Of a DNA stretch of 64,000 nucleotides, positions 13,793 to 25,791 are shown in pieces. Source of the DNA: Lasiosphaeria ovina (lineage: Eukaryota; Ascomycota; Sordariomycetes; Sordariales; Lasiosphaeriaceae); contig JAULSN010000008.1 in assembly GCA_033439765.1 (NCBI GenBank), positions 558,001 to 622,000 on the forward strand. Reading direction: 5' to 3'. The translations under genes and the position numbers were made by a program. The notes beneath the pieces were generated by a model that ran no database searches, was not told the DNA's origin, and saw nothing but the letters and a program-made list of their open reading frames with translations. The stretch's first letter is position 1. Every line of letters begins with the position of its first letter.

Positions 13793-14434
13793 TTCTTTTT
13801 CTCCTTTTCCCAGCCTTTTGGAAGAAATCCCATCTTTTCTATCATAACTTAGGCCTCCCGGCCCTGCGCGCGAGCCTATACCGATCCTCGATTCATTAAC
13901 TATAGAATATATGACCTTCTCCGATCTTTGGATCGCCTACGGCTCGCCTCGCGTTATTTTGTTATTTTATTATAGAAGGCGGACTTCTATAGCTTTAATA
14001 AGGTAGTTTATTTATACCCTTACTTAATATAATCTAGTACGATTATTTTCCTTTATTCCTATTCCGCCCACCTTATATAAGGTGGATAGCCTTATTCTAC
14101 GCCGATAAGAAATTAGAATATATTACTTAATCCCTATGAATTATGAAGAAATTATAATTATCCGGAAATAACTTAATACTAAGGCCAAGCTTCCTACGAT
14201 ACCTAGGGATTAATAAATAGGTCGTTAAGATCCAACCCTCTAGTATCGCTATTTTGGGCTCGTTTATTACTCGAAATAGCGATAGGCTCGGAATCCGATA
14301 CTTTCCGTTTATGACTTATAGTTTTAGTCGAAGTTATATTTATCCTAGTAGGAAACCCCGGATAGTTCTAGGAGAGTTAGTAAATATTAGTAGTAGCTTA
14401 ATAGAGTTTTATATACCGAAAGTCCCTCTAGACT

Positions 14435-15790
14435 CTAAGTATTAGTTAGGTAGATAGATTTACTATCGGATAATAAATCGGAATTATTACCCTTAACCGC
14501 CTCCTTAACCTCCTCCTTAACCGCCTCCTCGGCCTCTTCCTTAACCGCCTTATTAACCGCCTCCTTATTAACCGCCTCCTCGGCCTCTTCCTCAACCGCC
14601 TTATTAACCGCCTCCTTAATTATATCCTTAGACTTGAATATCAAGAGTAAGGGGGGGGTTAGAATTGGTTTACTATATATACTATTATCTATATTATAAA
14701 ACTATTTCTTATAATACTTCAAACTACCTAAACCCTCTAACTTTATACCCTCTTTACCCTAGCGGTAATATTTACGATACTTAACGATTTTCTATAAGTT
14801 ATCCTTAAAATAAAAGTGCCTAATATATAGCTTACGTCCTCGAATAGAAGTAAGTTTTTTATCGTAAAGTCGGTAAAGGTATTGGATATTCTTCTCCGAG
14901 TAAACTATCTTCTTATAGTACCGCTATCTAGTAAGGTCCTTAACTACTATAGTATTATAACCTTAGCGGGAATACTCAAGATAAGGGCCGGTATTAGGTT
15001 AACGAAAGTATAAGTTTATCGTATATACTATACGACCCTTTCGAGTCGAAAATGAATCGTTATATAAACGATAAAGAAATTCCAGGTCGCTCTCTTCGCC
15101 GTGCTGGTCTCCCTCGCTACCAAGATACTTAACGGAGTCGTCGTTAAACCTATTATCGAGCTTATTATTATTATTATAAGCCTCGTCCTTATAGCGCCGC
15201 TAAGCTTCGGGGCTTACTATAATAGTAGTAACTCCTTAGCGATTATATTCTAGGTACTTCTAGGGATAGTTAGGTGTACCTTTGGGAAAGTAAGATACGG
15301 TAACGTATTAGCGGCGGCCTTTCGCGCTAGTAAACGACTGGACGTTATAAAGCCGATAAGGGAAAGTTTCCGCCTTACTCTCGGTCTAGGCTCGTGGTTC
15401 TTTTTTCGTTAGACGAGCCCGAATTTTTGTTAAATAGGGTATATTTACGTTGGGAGTATTGGAATTAGGATAGGAGTGATATATTACGATATGGGCACTC
15501 TATATTAACGGGCCTAAGATAATAATATATTCCCCGAGCTAGAGGTATTTGGGATATTTAAACGGTGCGTTAAACGTTCCCTTTATAAAGTGGTACCTTA
15601 TAAAGTACCTTATTAGGTTCCTTGGGTTAGAAAAGGACGGATAACTAAGTAGATACTGGGATACGCTAACGGGAGTAATCCTACTCGTACCGAGGTTCAA
15701 TAACGAGCCTGGTTCTCGTACTACCAATACTACTACTAATAATAGGCGGTGTCGTAGGTAGGCGATTAAAATTATAATAAAGCGCGCTGA
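14435..15790 (-). pseudogene. Decayed minus-strand gene with internal duplication
   Basis: One minus-strand frame can be followed from about 15,790 down to 14,435. It contains a clean segment at 15,727-15,539 (including LLSYPSFSNPRNLIRYF), then about 300 codons with scattered TAG/TAA, and ends in an acidic/Lys repeat (EEAEEAVNKEAVNKAV) at 14,644-14,435. Two internal segments look alike: one near 15,270-15,190 (KYLEYNR, stop, GVTTIIV...RRYKDE) and one near 14,980-14,890 (PYLEYSR, stop, GYNTIVV...RYYKK). The stop in each fits a Trp codon changed by RIP. The product is unknown. Confidence 0.45.
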
Positions 15791-17600
15791 ACGGTGGATA
15801 TCTCCTAGCTCTACCCTCTTTAGGAATATGCCGATTGCTTTAGCTCCGAGAGCGCTTATTACTAAAGAAGGAGTAGGATTAGGACGTAACGTAGTTATTT
15901 CTAGTCCCCTAGCTCTTAACCTATTACTCTCTTTCTCGTACTTAGCCCTTCTCTAAGTTACTTTTATAGTAGCTAGTTATTTCAAGAGACCGTAGACCTC
16001 TAACTTGGCCCTGGCAACCTCTCTTTTACTAGTACTACTTTTAATTACATCTTGAACGTTAGTACGGAGCTTACGTATATCCGGACGCTCTTCGAACGAT
16101 TAATAATCTTCCGGGGTCGCGTTAATTAGGGCGAATTCGTCCCGCCTCCTAGATATATTACGCTATAGCTGGAATATAGCTTTGTTATCGTCCCCTACGC
16201 TCTACCCGAAAGCTAGTTTCAAGAGGTCTTCGGATATAAAATTTAGTAGGTAGTATTTACGAAGTATATCTCCACTATACCCCAAAACCTAGTTGCGGAT
16301 TACGGGTATAAGGTGACCTATAGTAAATGGGTTAGTCGAAGCAAATTATGGAAGGTAAGGCCCGGTTTACTATTGAGGGTTACTCCCGCGCCTACCCGAG
16401 TTGAATATAGTAGTAACGTGTCTCGGAGGCCTAATACCCAGGTTGCTCGACGCTATATCTTTAAGTAGTAAGGGTAGCCGATAGATATAAGAAGCCGGTC
16501 TTCTATAATTAGTTCGTCCTTCTACTTTAGGGGAATTTGATTAACGTACTCCAGGCTAGGACGTTCAAATAGTTCATCCATAGATCTATAGCCTACTTCA
16601 AATATATTCTCGTTTAATGCCCGTGCTATAATATAACTTAGTAGATAAATAGACTAGTCTAGTATAAACGTAACGTAGAACTCGATACTAAGAAAGTAAT
16701 TAGAGGAGTCTTCTAGGGAGGGCTAGTAGCTTTGCTTATATATCATCCTGTCCTCTACGAAGTGAATCCGTCTTCTATTTATTATGAAATAGCGTAATAT
16801 TAGTAATAATCTTCGTATTATTAGGATTATCCGGATCGCGGATAGCTACTAGCTCTATCTACTTATAGAATATCTTAATAAGGGAACTAGGTCTAAAACC
16901 AGTAATGCTATATAAGATAAGAGTTATATAGAAGTCGAGCCGAGTATTAGGTTTAGCTTGAACGGTATCCGTCTAGGCCGTAGCTAGAATTTGTCGTATA
17001 TTATTACTAGTTACCTCGAGCTTATCGAATTATTATTCAAAGGAAAGATTATACTTCGGCGCTAGCCATTGAACTAGCTACTATAATTATTATAATACTA
17101 AATTAGTATCCAACTCGACTAATATACGTTAAACGTACTAGGTATATCTTGGATATTACGCTAGTTATTCTTGTCGGGTTCTTGGAGTTGAAGTAGGATA
17201 AGGATAAGGTCTATTTAGCCGTATTAGTAGGATCATTTCGCCTTATATTATGCAAAATATAACGGTCCGCGTACGTAACTAAATTCTTCAGCTTCTCCAC
17301 CACTATATGGGCGCTTATGATTGTGAGAACAAATTCCGTTACGCTAGGTCCAATAGAGGGGCGTTCTACTTCAGATTTCTGAATATAGTGCTCGAGAAAT
17401 GCTTGAATATGAGTTATAGCTCTCTCTTAGCTATCAGGATCTCCGTAAAGGTCAAGAATAATCTGCTTTGGATTGAGTTGTACGACACGTTCGAAGTACC
17501 TAGATATAATTAGTAATTTAAAACTAGAAATAAAAATTTAAGCATCTCTTACTCGGTCTATTCGACCCAAGTAGTAAGTCGACTTATATCTGTTTTCTTG

Positions 17601-18077
17601 GTAATAGTACTTCTATTACTCAACGGTTGCTGTCGGATTAACTCTTCGTTCTCCTTATTTCGCTATCTCTGGGAATCGATGTCTTTCGGGAAACGAGGGG
17701 TTTGCCACGTTGTTTGGCTATTCGCAGGCTTCTAACCTGGACGCCTGTTTCGTTTTACCATCGTAGGGCCCAACGAAGATAGAGATAATAATGCAAATTA
17801 AGGGATGGTGACGGATATGAGGGACTAAGTGGAAATGAGGTCGTGATGAGGGAAGAGGGCGTGACGAGGGAAGAGGGGGAGGGATAGCATAACCTAGTTT
17901 TTTCCGTTTCCTGGCCATATTTCTGGTTGGTCTTGGTCGTTGGTCTGTCTGAAGGCCACGAAACGGTTGTGCCGTAAGATGCCGCATTTTTTCGGTGGGC
18001 TTTAAGTTGCCAAAAACGAGGGTACTAAGGAACCAAAAACGGGCACTTTTGAGTCCAGGAGAGAAGGGTTATGAGGG
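17601..18077. other. Intergenic edge of the AT-rich block
   Basis: Composition becomes normal here. The stretch includes a purine-rich low-complexity segment (about 17,840-17,890, GAGGGAAGAGGG-like). No gene was recognised. Confidence 0.6.
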
Positions 18078-18128
18078 CCAGACTAGTAGTTGGGTCGGTG
18101 ACGACCAGCGAATCCCTGGTGTTGTATG
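18078..18128 (+). pseudogene. Truncated 5S rRNA (3' part, about 51 nt)
   Basis: The sequence matches the 3' half of ascomycete 5S rRNA, ending in CCAGCGAATCCCTGGTGTTGTATG and followed by a run of T that would suit an RNA polymerase III terminator. The 5' half is absent: the 70 bases upstream do not resemble 5S. Compared with the full gene at 25,394-25,512, the stem of the GGTGG/CCACC hairpin reads GGTCG/CGACC, a paired change that keeps the base pair. It is probably a pseudogene or fragment. Confidence 0.8.
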
Positions 18129-19346
18129 TTTTTTTTTTCATCTTGCTTGGTACGTTGTGTTGTTGTAATTATGTTGTCTTTAGTTGGGCCCGAGGGGCTT
18201 CTCTTCCGTGCAGGTTGCACTAGTTATGTGCCTCAGATAGCTAATTGGCGGACCCTTGTCAACATCGTAATGTGGTGAGTCAAAACAAAGTGGACTCGCA
18301 TCTTCATCCTTCTTTTCTGGAGTCGTGAGAGAGGAACATAGCCATGCTTTTTTTTCTTCTCGCTAGGAGCACACTCACGATGCAAGCCCCTGGGGGTGGA
18401 ATTCTATCCTTCGGTCGGGGGTTGACGACGAAACAGTCTGTGAATATATTGCAAAAGAAGAAATGTAAACGGCCATCGGGGCCTGGACAAGCCCGGCATC
18501 GGTTGTATCTGGTGCTTTTGGAATATACTAGGAGGAACCACGACAAAGCATGCGCAAAATGTAGATCCCTCCCACCGCCGTCACGCGAGACTGTTAATCA
18601 TTGGATCTGATACTTCTGGTGTAGAACCAATCAATGTGTTGGAAGCCTCGACCTCCCCGCACATCCGGGAGTCGGAATTTGAAGGCTGTTCGTTTTGCGA
18701 AATGGTCCACCACCGCGCCATGATAAGGCTGGGCATGGATAATGAGCCCTCCCAACACGGGGTCGTGAGTGTCGAGATGGAAGTCATGCATGCATGCATC
18801 TTAAACATCTTCCGGTATACCTACCTCGGGAAGGCAATGGTTCGAGGGGCAATTCTCACGACAAAAGAGAAAACGACTCTGAGTATCGGAAATACGGAGC
18901 TAACGACAGGGAAGAAGTAAACGCAACCGACCTTGAGCGTCGGAAATGCGGAGTTGGCCCCCAGACTGATTGGCCAAATAAGTTCCTGCGGAAGTCCGCC
19001 AGTCCGCCCACGCCGGGGTCTCTAGCGTCGAGACGGGACAAGCAGCCCGCACGGGAGCCGCGCTGTCAGTGTTGCAATCCGCGCGATTAACAGCATTGTA
19101 TTACCAAGCGAGTGCGATGCTGGATATGACCATGAGAGCGGGTATGCGATGAGAGTCCGAGGCCAGGATGAGACATAAATATGGCCTGGCAGCCGTTTCT
19201 TCTCACTCTCAGTCTATGAGATAATGACCAGCCGTTCTCAATTTCTGAGAGGCTGATCTCTTTCATTGACAAACCGGTGACAGCAAGCTGAAACGAGGCA
19301 CATTTGAATCTCCAACAATCATCCCTTCCATCTATCAGCCCACCGC
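18129..19346. other. Intergenic, upstream of the oxidoreductase
   Basis: There are several short overlapping open frames on both strands and no convincing gene. The 3' end of this stretch is probably promoter and 5' leader of the oxidoreductase. Confidence 0.5.
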
Positions 19347-19512
<166 letters not shown>

Positions 19513-19527
19513 ACAACACACAGCAAA

Positions 19528-21053
19528 ATGGCCGCCATCCCCACGACATACCGCGCGGCGCGGCGGACCCGGGGCGTGGGCACCGCCGAGACACCGCTGG
19601 GTATCGAGCTGGTGACGGAGACTCTGGGCGAGGTCCGGCCCGGCGACGTGCTGGTGCGCGTGCGCGCCGCGTCGCTCAACTTCCGCGACGTGGCCATGCT
19701 CGACGGCCGGTACCCGATCCCCGCGCTCGAGCGCGGCGTCCCGGCGTCGGACTGGTAATTCGTCCATATCCATTATTCCCGTCCCATTCCGAGATTGGTG
19801 AGGAGAGGTGGACACTCCCGAGTGCTGGCTGACAACGGTGACTATTCTCCCCCCCCCCCTCGCAGCTCAGCCGAGGTCGTGGCCGTCGGCGCCGCCGTGG
19901 CGGGCTTCGCGGTGGGCGACCGCGTGGCGCCCACGCTGGCGCGGTACTCGCTGACGGGCGACGAGGATAACGTGTTCCACACGGTGCTGGGCGGCGACAC
20001 CGACGGCGTGCTGCGCGAGTACGCCGTGTTTGCGGCCGAGCAGCTGGTGCACCTGCCCCGGCATCTGAGCTGGGAGGAGGTTTGTCCTTTCTCTTTCTTT
20101 TTCTCTCCTTGACTATTTCCCCCTTTTCCGTTTTTTTATTATTATTTCATTTCTGAAAAGTGCAGCGAAGTGAAAAAGCGAGGACACATTTTAAAAGAAA
20201 CAAAGCAGAACAAAGTCTTGTTACTTTACTGACAAGCGCGTGGCTTGTGCATTGTCTATCCAGGGGGCAACCATCACGTGTGCGGGCATGACGGCGTGGA
20301 ATGCGCTCAAAGCGGTCGTTGCCGACTCGCTGGACAAGGGCAAGGACAAGGCCGTGCTGCTAAAGGGTGAGTTTCCTTTGCTGTCAGTCCGTCAAGTCTA
20401 GATCCCACAGTAACCATTGCAAACAGGCACCGGCGGCGTCAGCATGTTCGGGCTGCTGGTGGCACTCGCCTCCGGGGTGCGGCCCATCATCACGTCGTCG
20501 TCGGACGCCAAGCTAGCAGCAGTCCAGAAGCTGGGCGCGCCGGGCGCCGTTCTGGGATACAACTACGGCACTACCCGAGACCAAGCGGCGGCGGTGGCGG
20601 CGCTCACGGGCGGTTTGGGCGTCGACGTCGTGGTCAACACGGACGGGCCGGCTTCGCTCCCGGCCGACATTGCGTCGCTGCGCCGCCGCGGCACCGTCGC
20701 CGTCGTTGGCTTCCTCGGCGGGCCCGACGGCGACTGGCGCCCGTCGGAGATTTTGGGGTTGATTGCCAAGGGGGCGCATATTTCGTGGGTTTTTTTTTCG
20801 CCTCTGTCTGTTTTGCTGCCGACGCCCGTGTGAACTAGAACTAGACTAAATCAAACTAACCTCGCCATCTGACGGTAGGGGTATCGACGGTGGCAGCAAG
20901 CGCGACTTCGAGGAGCTCAACCGGCTCCTCGAGGACAAACAGGTGCGGCTCGAGCCGCTGGTCGACCGCGTCTTCAGCTTTGACGAGACTGAGAAGGCAT
21001 TTGCCTACATGAATGCTGGGAAACACGTGGGCAAGGTGGTCATCAGGCTTTGA
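19528..21053 (+). CDS. MDR-family NAD(P)-dependent oxidoreductase
   Basis: This is a medium-chain dehydrogenase/reductase of the quinone-oxidoreductase / zinc-type alcohol-dehydrogenase-like group common in fungi. Exons are 19528-19754, 19866-20079, 20264-20366, 20427-20784 and 20879-21053, giving 358 residues; all introns are GT-AG and the last has a CTAAC branch site. The N-terminal GroES-like domain contains ASLNFRDVAMLDGRYPIP and, across intron 1, ASDCSAEVVAVG. The Rossmann domain has GTGGVSMFGLLVALASG (about 182-198) for NAD(P)H and a C-terminal DETEKAFAYMNAGKHVGKVV typical of the family. The usual structural-zinc cysteine cluster is not seen, so a zinc-free enzyme is likely. The substrate cannot be told. 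The gene converges on the thioesterase downstream. Confidence 0.9.
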
Positions 21054-21455
21054 GGAACGCATTCCACTCCAGGTAGCTGAATCAGATAGGTAAGGTAGGT
21101 GGTAAATGTTGTTGGTTCTCAGTGAGAAACTGTGCATTTGACGCTGTCCATGTGAACCTTTCCACCTGCTCTGCCGCGTGCTTGTTTCTCGGTCATGAAT
21201 CTCTAAACCCAGCGGACACCGATAAAGGTAAGAAGAAAGCCAATTAAAAGGAAAAGAAAAAAAAAGGGTTAGCCAGCGTTGCCACCGATCTGATTCCCTG
21301 TAATTAGCCCGTGCCCATCTTTCTAACATCCATCTATGTACACACCTTAGTCTAAACAATGACACAACAAACCATTAAACCAGTTCAATGCACCGCCACA
21401 AACCACCCCAAATAAACCCCCCAAAAAACAAACAAACAAAGAAAAAAAAAACTCA
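21054..21455. other. Convergent 3' intergenic region
   Basis: It lies between two convergent genes. A/T-rich patches and the A-rich run at about 21,440 are compatible with 3' untranslated regions. No gene was found. Confidence 0.5.
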
Positions 21456-22136
21456 TCACAACCGCGCCCGCAACACCACAAACAACGCATCCGCCTCGGC
21501 CAGCACCTCCCCCCTCTCATCGCAAATCCTCGCCTCCATGAAATGCTTCCTGCCGTCAACACGAATCAGCCGCGCGGTCGCAACGACCGTAGTCCCTGTG
21601 CGCAGCGGGGCCAGGAAGCGCGTGTTGAGGTAGGCGGTCATGAGGGGCAAGGCCGGAACCATGGCGCCGCGCAGCTTGTTGACGGCGGGCAGCTGGCCCA
21701 TGACCTCGTCAAGCACCGTCATGACGATGCCGCCGTGGCAGATGCCGGCCCAGCCGTTGACGGAGGGGCCGAGGGTGAGGTAGGCGGTGATTTCGCGGAC
21801 GAGGGGCGGCGGCGGGGGTTGTGGTGTTGATGTTGACGCTGTTGTTGTTGGTGATGGTGATGGTGATGGTGGGGGCGTGTAGAGGGTGATGAAACCCGCA
21901 ATAGCGTCAGGCCGGTTGAGGGTGCGCGAGACGAGGGCGTCCTCGCCGCGGGGCTTGAGCACGCGGCTGTAAGACTGCTCGACAACGACACTGCTGTCGC
22001 GGGCCACGGCGTCGTCGATTTGCTTCCGCACCCACGGGATGGCGTCAAAGTGCGCGAGCTCCGCCGCCGCCGCCGCCGCCGCCGCTTCCGGGCTCTGCTT
22101 CTGCGCTTGCGCCTCTGCTCCGTCTCGTACGGCCAT
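21456..22136 (-). CDS. Hotdog-fold acyl-CoA thioesterase (PaaI/THEM4-like)
   Basis: This is an intronless gene of 226 residues. The core hotdog helix motif NGWAGICHGGIVMTVLDEVMG lies at about residues 127-147 and the strand pair LNTRFLAPLRTGTTVVATAR follows, as in 4HBT-family thioesterases that hydrolyse acyl-CoA esters. Residues 18-26 are an Ala run and residues 88-112 a Pro/Ser/Thr-rich insert; both are encoded by low-complexity DNA and probably lie outside the fold. The N-terminal segment ELAHFDAIPWVRKQIDD is typical of fungal members. No clear mitochondrial presequence was judged. The next gene upstream on the same strand is also a hotdog-type protein but of a different family. The specific substrate is unknown. 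Confidence 0.88.
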   Translation of the reverse strand: MAVRDGAEAQAQKQSPEAAAAAAAAELAHFDAIPWVRKQIDDAVARDSSVVVEQSYSRVLKPRGEDALVSRTLNRPDAIAGFITLYTPPPSPSPSPTTTASTSTPQPPPPPLVREITAYLTLGPSVNGWAGICHGGIVMTVLDEVMGQLPAVNKLRGAMVPALPLMTAYLNTRFLAPLRTGTTVVATARLIRVDGRKHFMEARICDERGEVLAEADALFVVLRARL

Positions 22137-22764
22137 GGCGCCGAAACAATCTACTCTATGCGGTGCGTGCGGGCGCCGCTGCCTGTAAAAAGTTTCCGCC
22201 GGCGTTGATGCCGAATCTTAGCAAGGTTAAAAAAAAAAAAAAGGTACCGAGCTAGCGGAATAGGATGCGAAGATGGGATGGGGCTAAACAGTTCAAGGTT
22301 GCATGGCATCATTGGCATGCATCCAACGGTCAATCGGTGATGCGCGGCTCGCTCGTTCGCGGCAGGGGCAAGCAAGTGGGTTAGGTTCTTTCTGCGCCCA
22401 GGTTTGCCGAGGTTACTGCAGCGAGTCCGAAACAGGCCTCGGCTGCATGACATTGAGTGACACAGGGCTGAATCAAGAATCAAGGGCGCGATCCACTATC
22501 CTGTGTCGCTTGAGATGGAATTATGCACGGTGTGTGGGGGGTGGTGGGAAGTGCAGAAGTCAAGGAATTACATGCTCCAGAGGCCCGTAAAATACATCTC
22601 CAAAACCATCCTCATGGCTCGGATTTTAGTATGCATCCTTCTATCTATCAAGACACAGCCGCTACCGTCCATGCATCTATATCCGTAATTGCTTGCTGTA
22701 TCGTAAACGGCACTTTCCCAAACTCCGTCTTCCTCCTAGTCTAGACAACAATGTTGCAGCCACA
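22137..22764. other. Intergenic between two thioesterase-type genes
   Basis: It holds the promoter side of the hotdog thioesterase and the 3' side of the next gene on the same strand, with an A-run at about 22,230. No gene was found. Confidence 0.5.
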
Positions 22765-23855
22765 TCAGCCCAGGGGGAAACTGCCAATCGCTCCGTCTTC
22801 GCCGCCGTCAAACAAGGCATTGGTCCCGTCGAGCGCCGTAAAGTGGTTGGCATACTCGAGCCCCTTGCGCCGCTCCTGCTCGACGTGCCGCCAGTCCCAC
22901 TCGCTGTCCCCGGCCGAGCCGCCCAGCTCGCCCAGCTCCTCGGGGGTGCCCGTGCCGTCGTCGCCGCTGCGCCAGCCGCCCGGCCGCGCGGGCAGGAGCC
23001 CGTTGGCCTCAATGACAATGGCCGGGTGCACGGTGAAGCGGCCGAGCTTGAAGACGTACTTTGTGACGGCGGTGGCGAAGACGTGCTTGGTCCAGTCGCC
23101 GCCGTCGGCTGCGCGCATGCGCGTCGGGCCCATGCGGCGGTCGTCCCAGCCCGTGGGCCGCACCTTGCCCTTGGCCACAAAGTGCGTAACAATGTACAGC
23201 CACTTGCGGTCCCACGACAGGATGCGCGACCACATCTCGTACCGCTCAAAGGGCGCAATCTCGCGCCTGAAGCTGCAGAAGACAGCGCCCAGCCCGATGC
23301 CGAACCCGCCCTTTACCAGGTTGCCGTCCTTGTCGAGCACCAGCTTATTGCGCGCATTGTCGCCGACCGCCGGCATGGCCGGCCCGAGCAGGTGCGTCAC
23401 CAAGTGTGACCTGCTCACGTCCAGGTCCGCAAAGTAGGTCGAGTTGCTCTTGTGCATGTTGTAGTCGGTCTCGAGCAGCGACGTGCGGCTCGACGAGATG
23501 GAGAAGTGGAAGAGAGCCCGCGGCGGCAGCACCTTGGGCCGGCGCAGCACATGGTACAGAAAGGCGTGGAACACACGAACCTGGAGACGGACAGAGACGT
23601 ATAAGCAAGAGAAGCCTGAGGCGCGACTTTGGAGAGAAGAAAACTCACGGTCCAGGCGAGCGGGAGGCTCTTCCAGTTCAAGACCAGAAAGAAGAGCAGC
23701 AGGATGCGGCTCGTCCGGCCCGGGCCTGTCAGGAAGTTGTACAGCCAAATGCGCCAGTTGACGTACGAGGCGCGGTGACCGGCATAGGCGAGAGCGGCCA
23801 CGCTGGCAGGCACGAAGACGGGGTAGAAGAGGGAGAGGGTGCCGACCGACGCCAT
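22765..23855 (-). CDS. Thioesterase-like protein of the THEM6/lcsJ type
   Basis: Exons are 23649-23855 and 22765-23580, giving 340 residues; the single 68-nt intron is GT-AG. The start ATG at 23,855 gives a hydrophobic N-terminus (SLFYPVFVPASVAALAYAG, then ILLLFFLVL near residue 51), so it is probably membrane-anchored. The thioesterase-like domain follows, with RALFHFSISSSRTSLLETDY, HKSNSTYFADLDVSR and WSRILSWDRKWLYIVTHF, the pattern of the fungal family often mislabelled capsule polysaccharide biosynthesis protein and related to THEM6 and lcsJ. In this family the substrate is mostly unknown. The C-terminus is Gly/Glu-rich (about 275-300). Open sequence upstream of the ATG lacks another ATG and was not used. 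Confidence 0.87.
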
Positions 23856-24790
23856 CTTGATCCACGACGGCGCGCGAGGCCAGGGACAAGAAGACACAGA
23901 GGAAATTGAGGGGGGACACGGAACGGCAGCACGCGGAGAACGGGGCAGGAAGGGGGAAACGCGGCCGGAGGTATTTATTTGTCTACTCGACGCGACGCAC
24001 GAACCGCCAAGTCAGGGATTGGGCTGCTTCGGCGGCGACGAAGGGGGAGACGGCGGCGGGGGCGACAGGCGGCGGCGTTTGCCAGTCGCCGATGCCGACG
24101 ATGGAATTGGAGACGAAGCTGCAGGTGGCGCAGGTGGTGCAGGTACAACTGCAGAAACAGAAACGAGAAAAGAGCGCACGGCGAACAAGACCAAGCCGGC
24201 TACGGCAACGACCCACAGAGGCAGCGAGCGGCCGAGGCAGAGGAGCGTGCTGCCGCACTTTGAAGCGAGCGACGCACTGCCTGCCAGCCCCGAAATAGGC
24301 ATCGTGTCCAATCAGGACCGATCAGTAGTATGCTGACGCGGTTGACGAATCTTTTCTTCTATTCTCGGGCTTCTTTTTCTTCTTCCGTCTTGCCCGCTTC
24401 TCCTCGGTGGATGCGCCGGAATAGGAGAGGAGAGCGGTGGGTTTGTGGATGTCGAGTTGGTTTGGCTCGAAACGAAACGCTGCGATAAGCCGCCCCCCAC
24501 CCCCACTGTGCTGCTGCGCCGTATCAGTAAACCGAGGCACCGAGGCACCGAGGTGCCGAGGCTCAGGGTTAGGGTTTGGCGTCTCCCCCTTGCTTCCTGC
24601 CCTGTTTACCCCTCTTTGTCAACAACAGAACTGTTGCCGCGACAAACGGCTCCCACCGCTCAGAGTATCTAGACCTAGGTAAGATGACATCTAGATCGAA
24701 GGAACATAAGCATCTCTTGTAGCAAGTTTATGGCAGAAAGTTCACAGCAAACCTTCAATATTCTTCACTCTTCTAATAGGGTATGCTAGC
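23856..24790. other. Intergenic, upstream of the THEM6-like gene
   Basis: The stretch is GC-rich and then mixed, with simple Gly/Pro-coding tracts. A 96-codon minus-strand frame starting at ATG 24,302 has one hydrophobic stretch but no other sign of being a gene. The sequence GAGGCACCGAGGCACCGAGGTGCCGAGG at about 24,532-24,559 is a short tandem repeat. Confidence 0.5.
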
Positions 24791-25791
24791 AAGCGGTTTC
24801 CAAAATAAAAGGGACTCCAAAAAGTGACACGTGCCAGTGGTACTAACAACCCCTCTAACAGTTCCATTATTTTAACATGCCTGGACCTTTCGATTTATCG
24901 CCAATTGAGAATTGCTTCGTGCAATAAAATAATATTTATGGGCAAGCTACCGACTTCGGTCTGACTCGAAGTAGTTGATTTTAGAGGGTTGGAGGCGGAG
25001 TGATCAAAAGACGATTGATGGGATGGTGTATTTCATGGTAGTGTGGATGGAATCGGATGTCCATAAGCAGAGCATCGCCGCGGCAGCCAATGAAAAACAT
25101 GCGGAGGCTGCCTGGATTGCGGGCTTGCATTGGGTCCTGTGGAAGCGAGCTTGCATACTGAAATTCGTGGCCCTGGATGAGTGTCTGACGTGTGAGATAT
25201 GACTAAGCAACGGCACCAGTACCTCCTGCTCATCGCCATTGGCCCAGGATGCCAAACTGCAGTCGAGGTGCATGTCCCTCGACGTCTTTGACAAGCTGTC
25301 TTTCGTGACGCGCTGTAATATCAAATTCAAAGCGAGCACGCCGGCGAAGAACTTGCCTGAAGCTCGGAGGGCGAGGACGGCAAAAATTTAGAAACATACA
25401 GCACCAGGGATTCGCTGGTGGTCACCCACCCAACTACTAGTCTGGCGATTAGTGGCTTATCTATGGGAGAGCGGACGGGATCCCGAGTTTTCCACTATCT
25501 ATGGCCGTATGTACAATAGGTATGCGTAAATATCATTCATAACGTGTACACGTCAGATTGAAGGGTGCGTGCGAGACGGACGAGGTCCAAGACGGAAGTC
25601 GGCATCGACAGAGCTCTGGCACGGGATCTACGGCCTCCCTTCTAGGATATGGCAAACGTGTTAGCAACTAGGGGCAAATGACTAGCTGGTAGTTAGGTGA
25701 TAGTACGTTCGGCTACCTGCAATCACATACAACTACTGTAGGTAGTGTCGTACTTGCTGGTACTGAGTCCCTTTTATTTTAGAAACCGCTT
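24791..25791. mobile_element. 1,001-bp TIR element, non-autonomous
   Basis: The left end (24,791-24,817, beginning AAGCGGTTTCCAAAATAAAA) and the right end (25,765-25,791) are inverted copies over 27 bases with one mismatch. Both are directly flanked by the tetranucleotide TAGC, a likely target-site duplication (TA alone, as for Tc1/mariner, is the alternative). There is no transposase-like frame inside, so it would depend on another element. It contains a complete 5S rRNA gene on the minus strand. The family cannot be assigned from the ends alone. Confidence 0.65.
25394..25512 (-). rRNA. 5S ribosomal RNA gene
   Basis: The 119-nt sequence starts ACATACGGCCATAGATAGTG and ends CAGCGAATCCCTGGTGCTGTATGT. 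The first and last nine bases form the expected helix I with one G-U pair. The helix IV hairpin GGTGG-GTGA-CCACC and the internal polymerase III promoter region (CCACTAATCG... to GGGTGACCACC) are in place. A T5 run 8-12 bases downstream (25,386-25,382) is a likely pol III terminator. Single dispersed 5S genes are the rule in Sordariomycetes such as Neurospora. It lies inside the TIR element. Confidence 0.9.

Larger units (their letters stand above)
1..17600. other. AT-rich RIP-mutated block
   Basis: This block is dominated by TpA dinucleotides and by TAG/TAA triplets in all frames. CpA and TpG are scarce while CpG remains common, which is the pattern left by repeat-induced point mutation in ascomycetes (C to T at CpA on either strand). 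Direct support comes from in-frame tandem repeats near 11.5 kb, where the same position reads CAG in some copies and TAG in others. No intact gene was found; short open frames here are remnants or shadows. Composition changes to ordinary GC-rich DNA at about 17.5-17.7 kb. Stretches not listed separately (about 1.1-5.0, 7.5-9.0, 10.4-11.3 and 15.8-17.6 kb) hold only unresolved AT-rich sequence. Whether the source was transposons, duplicated genes or both is not settled. Confidence 0.85.
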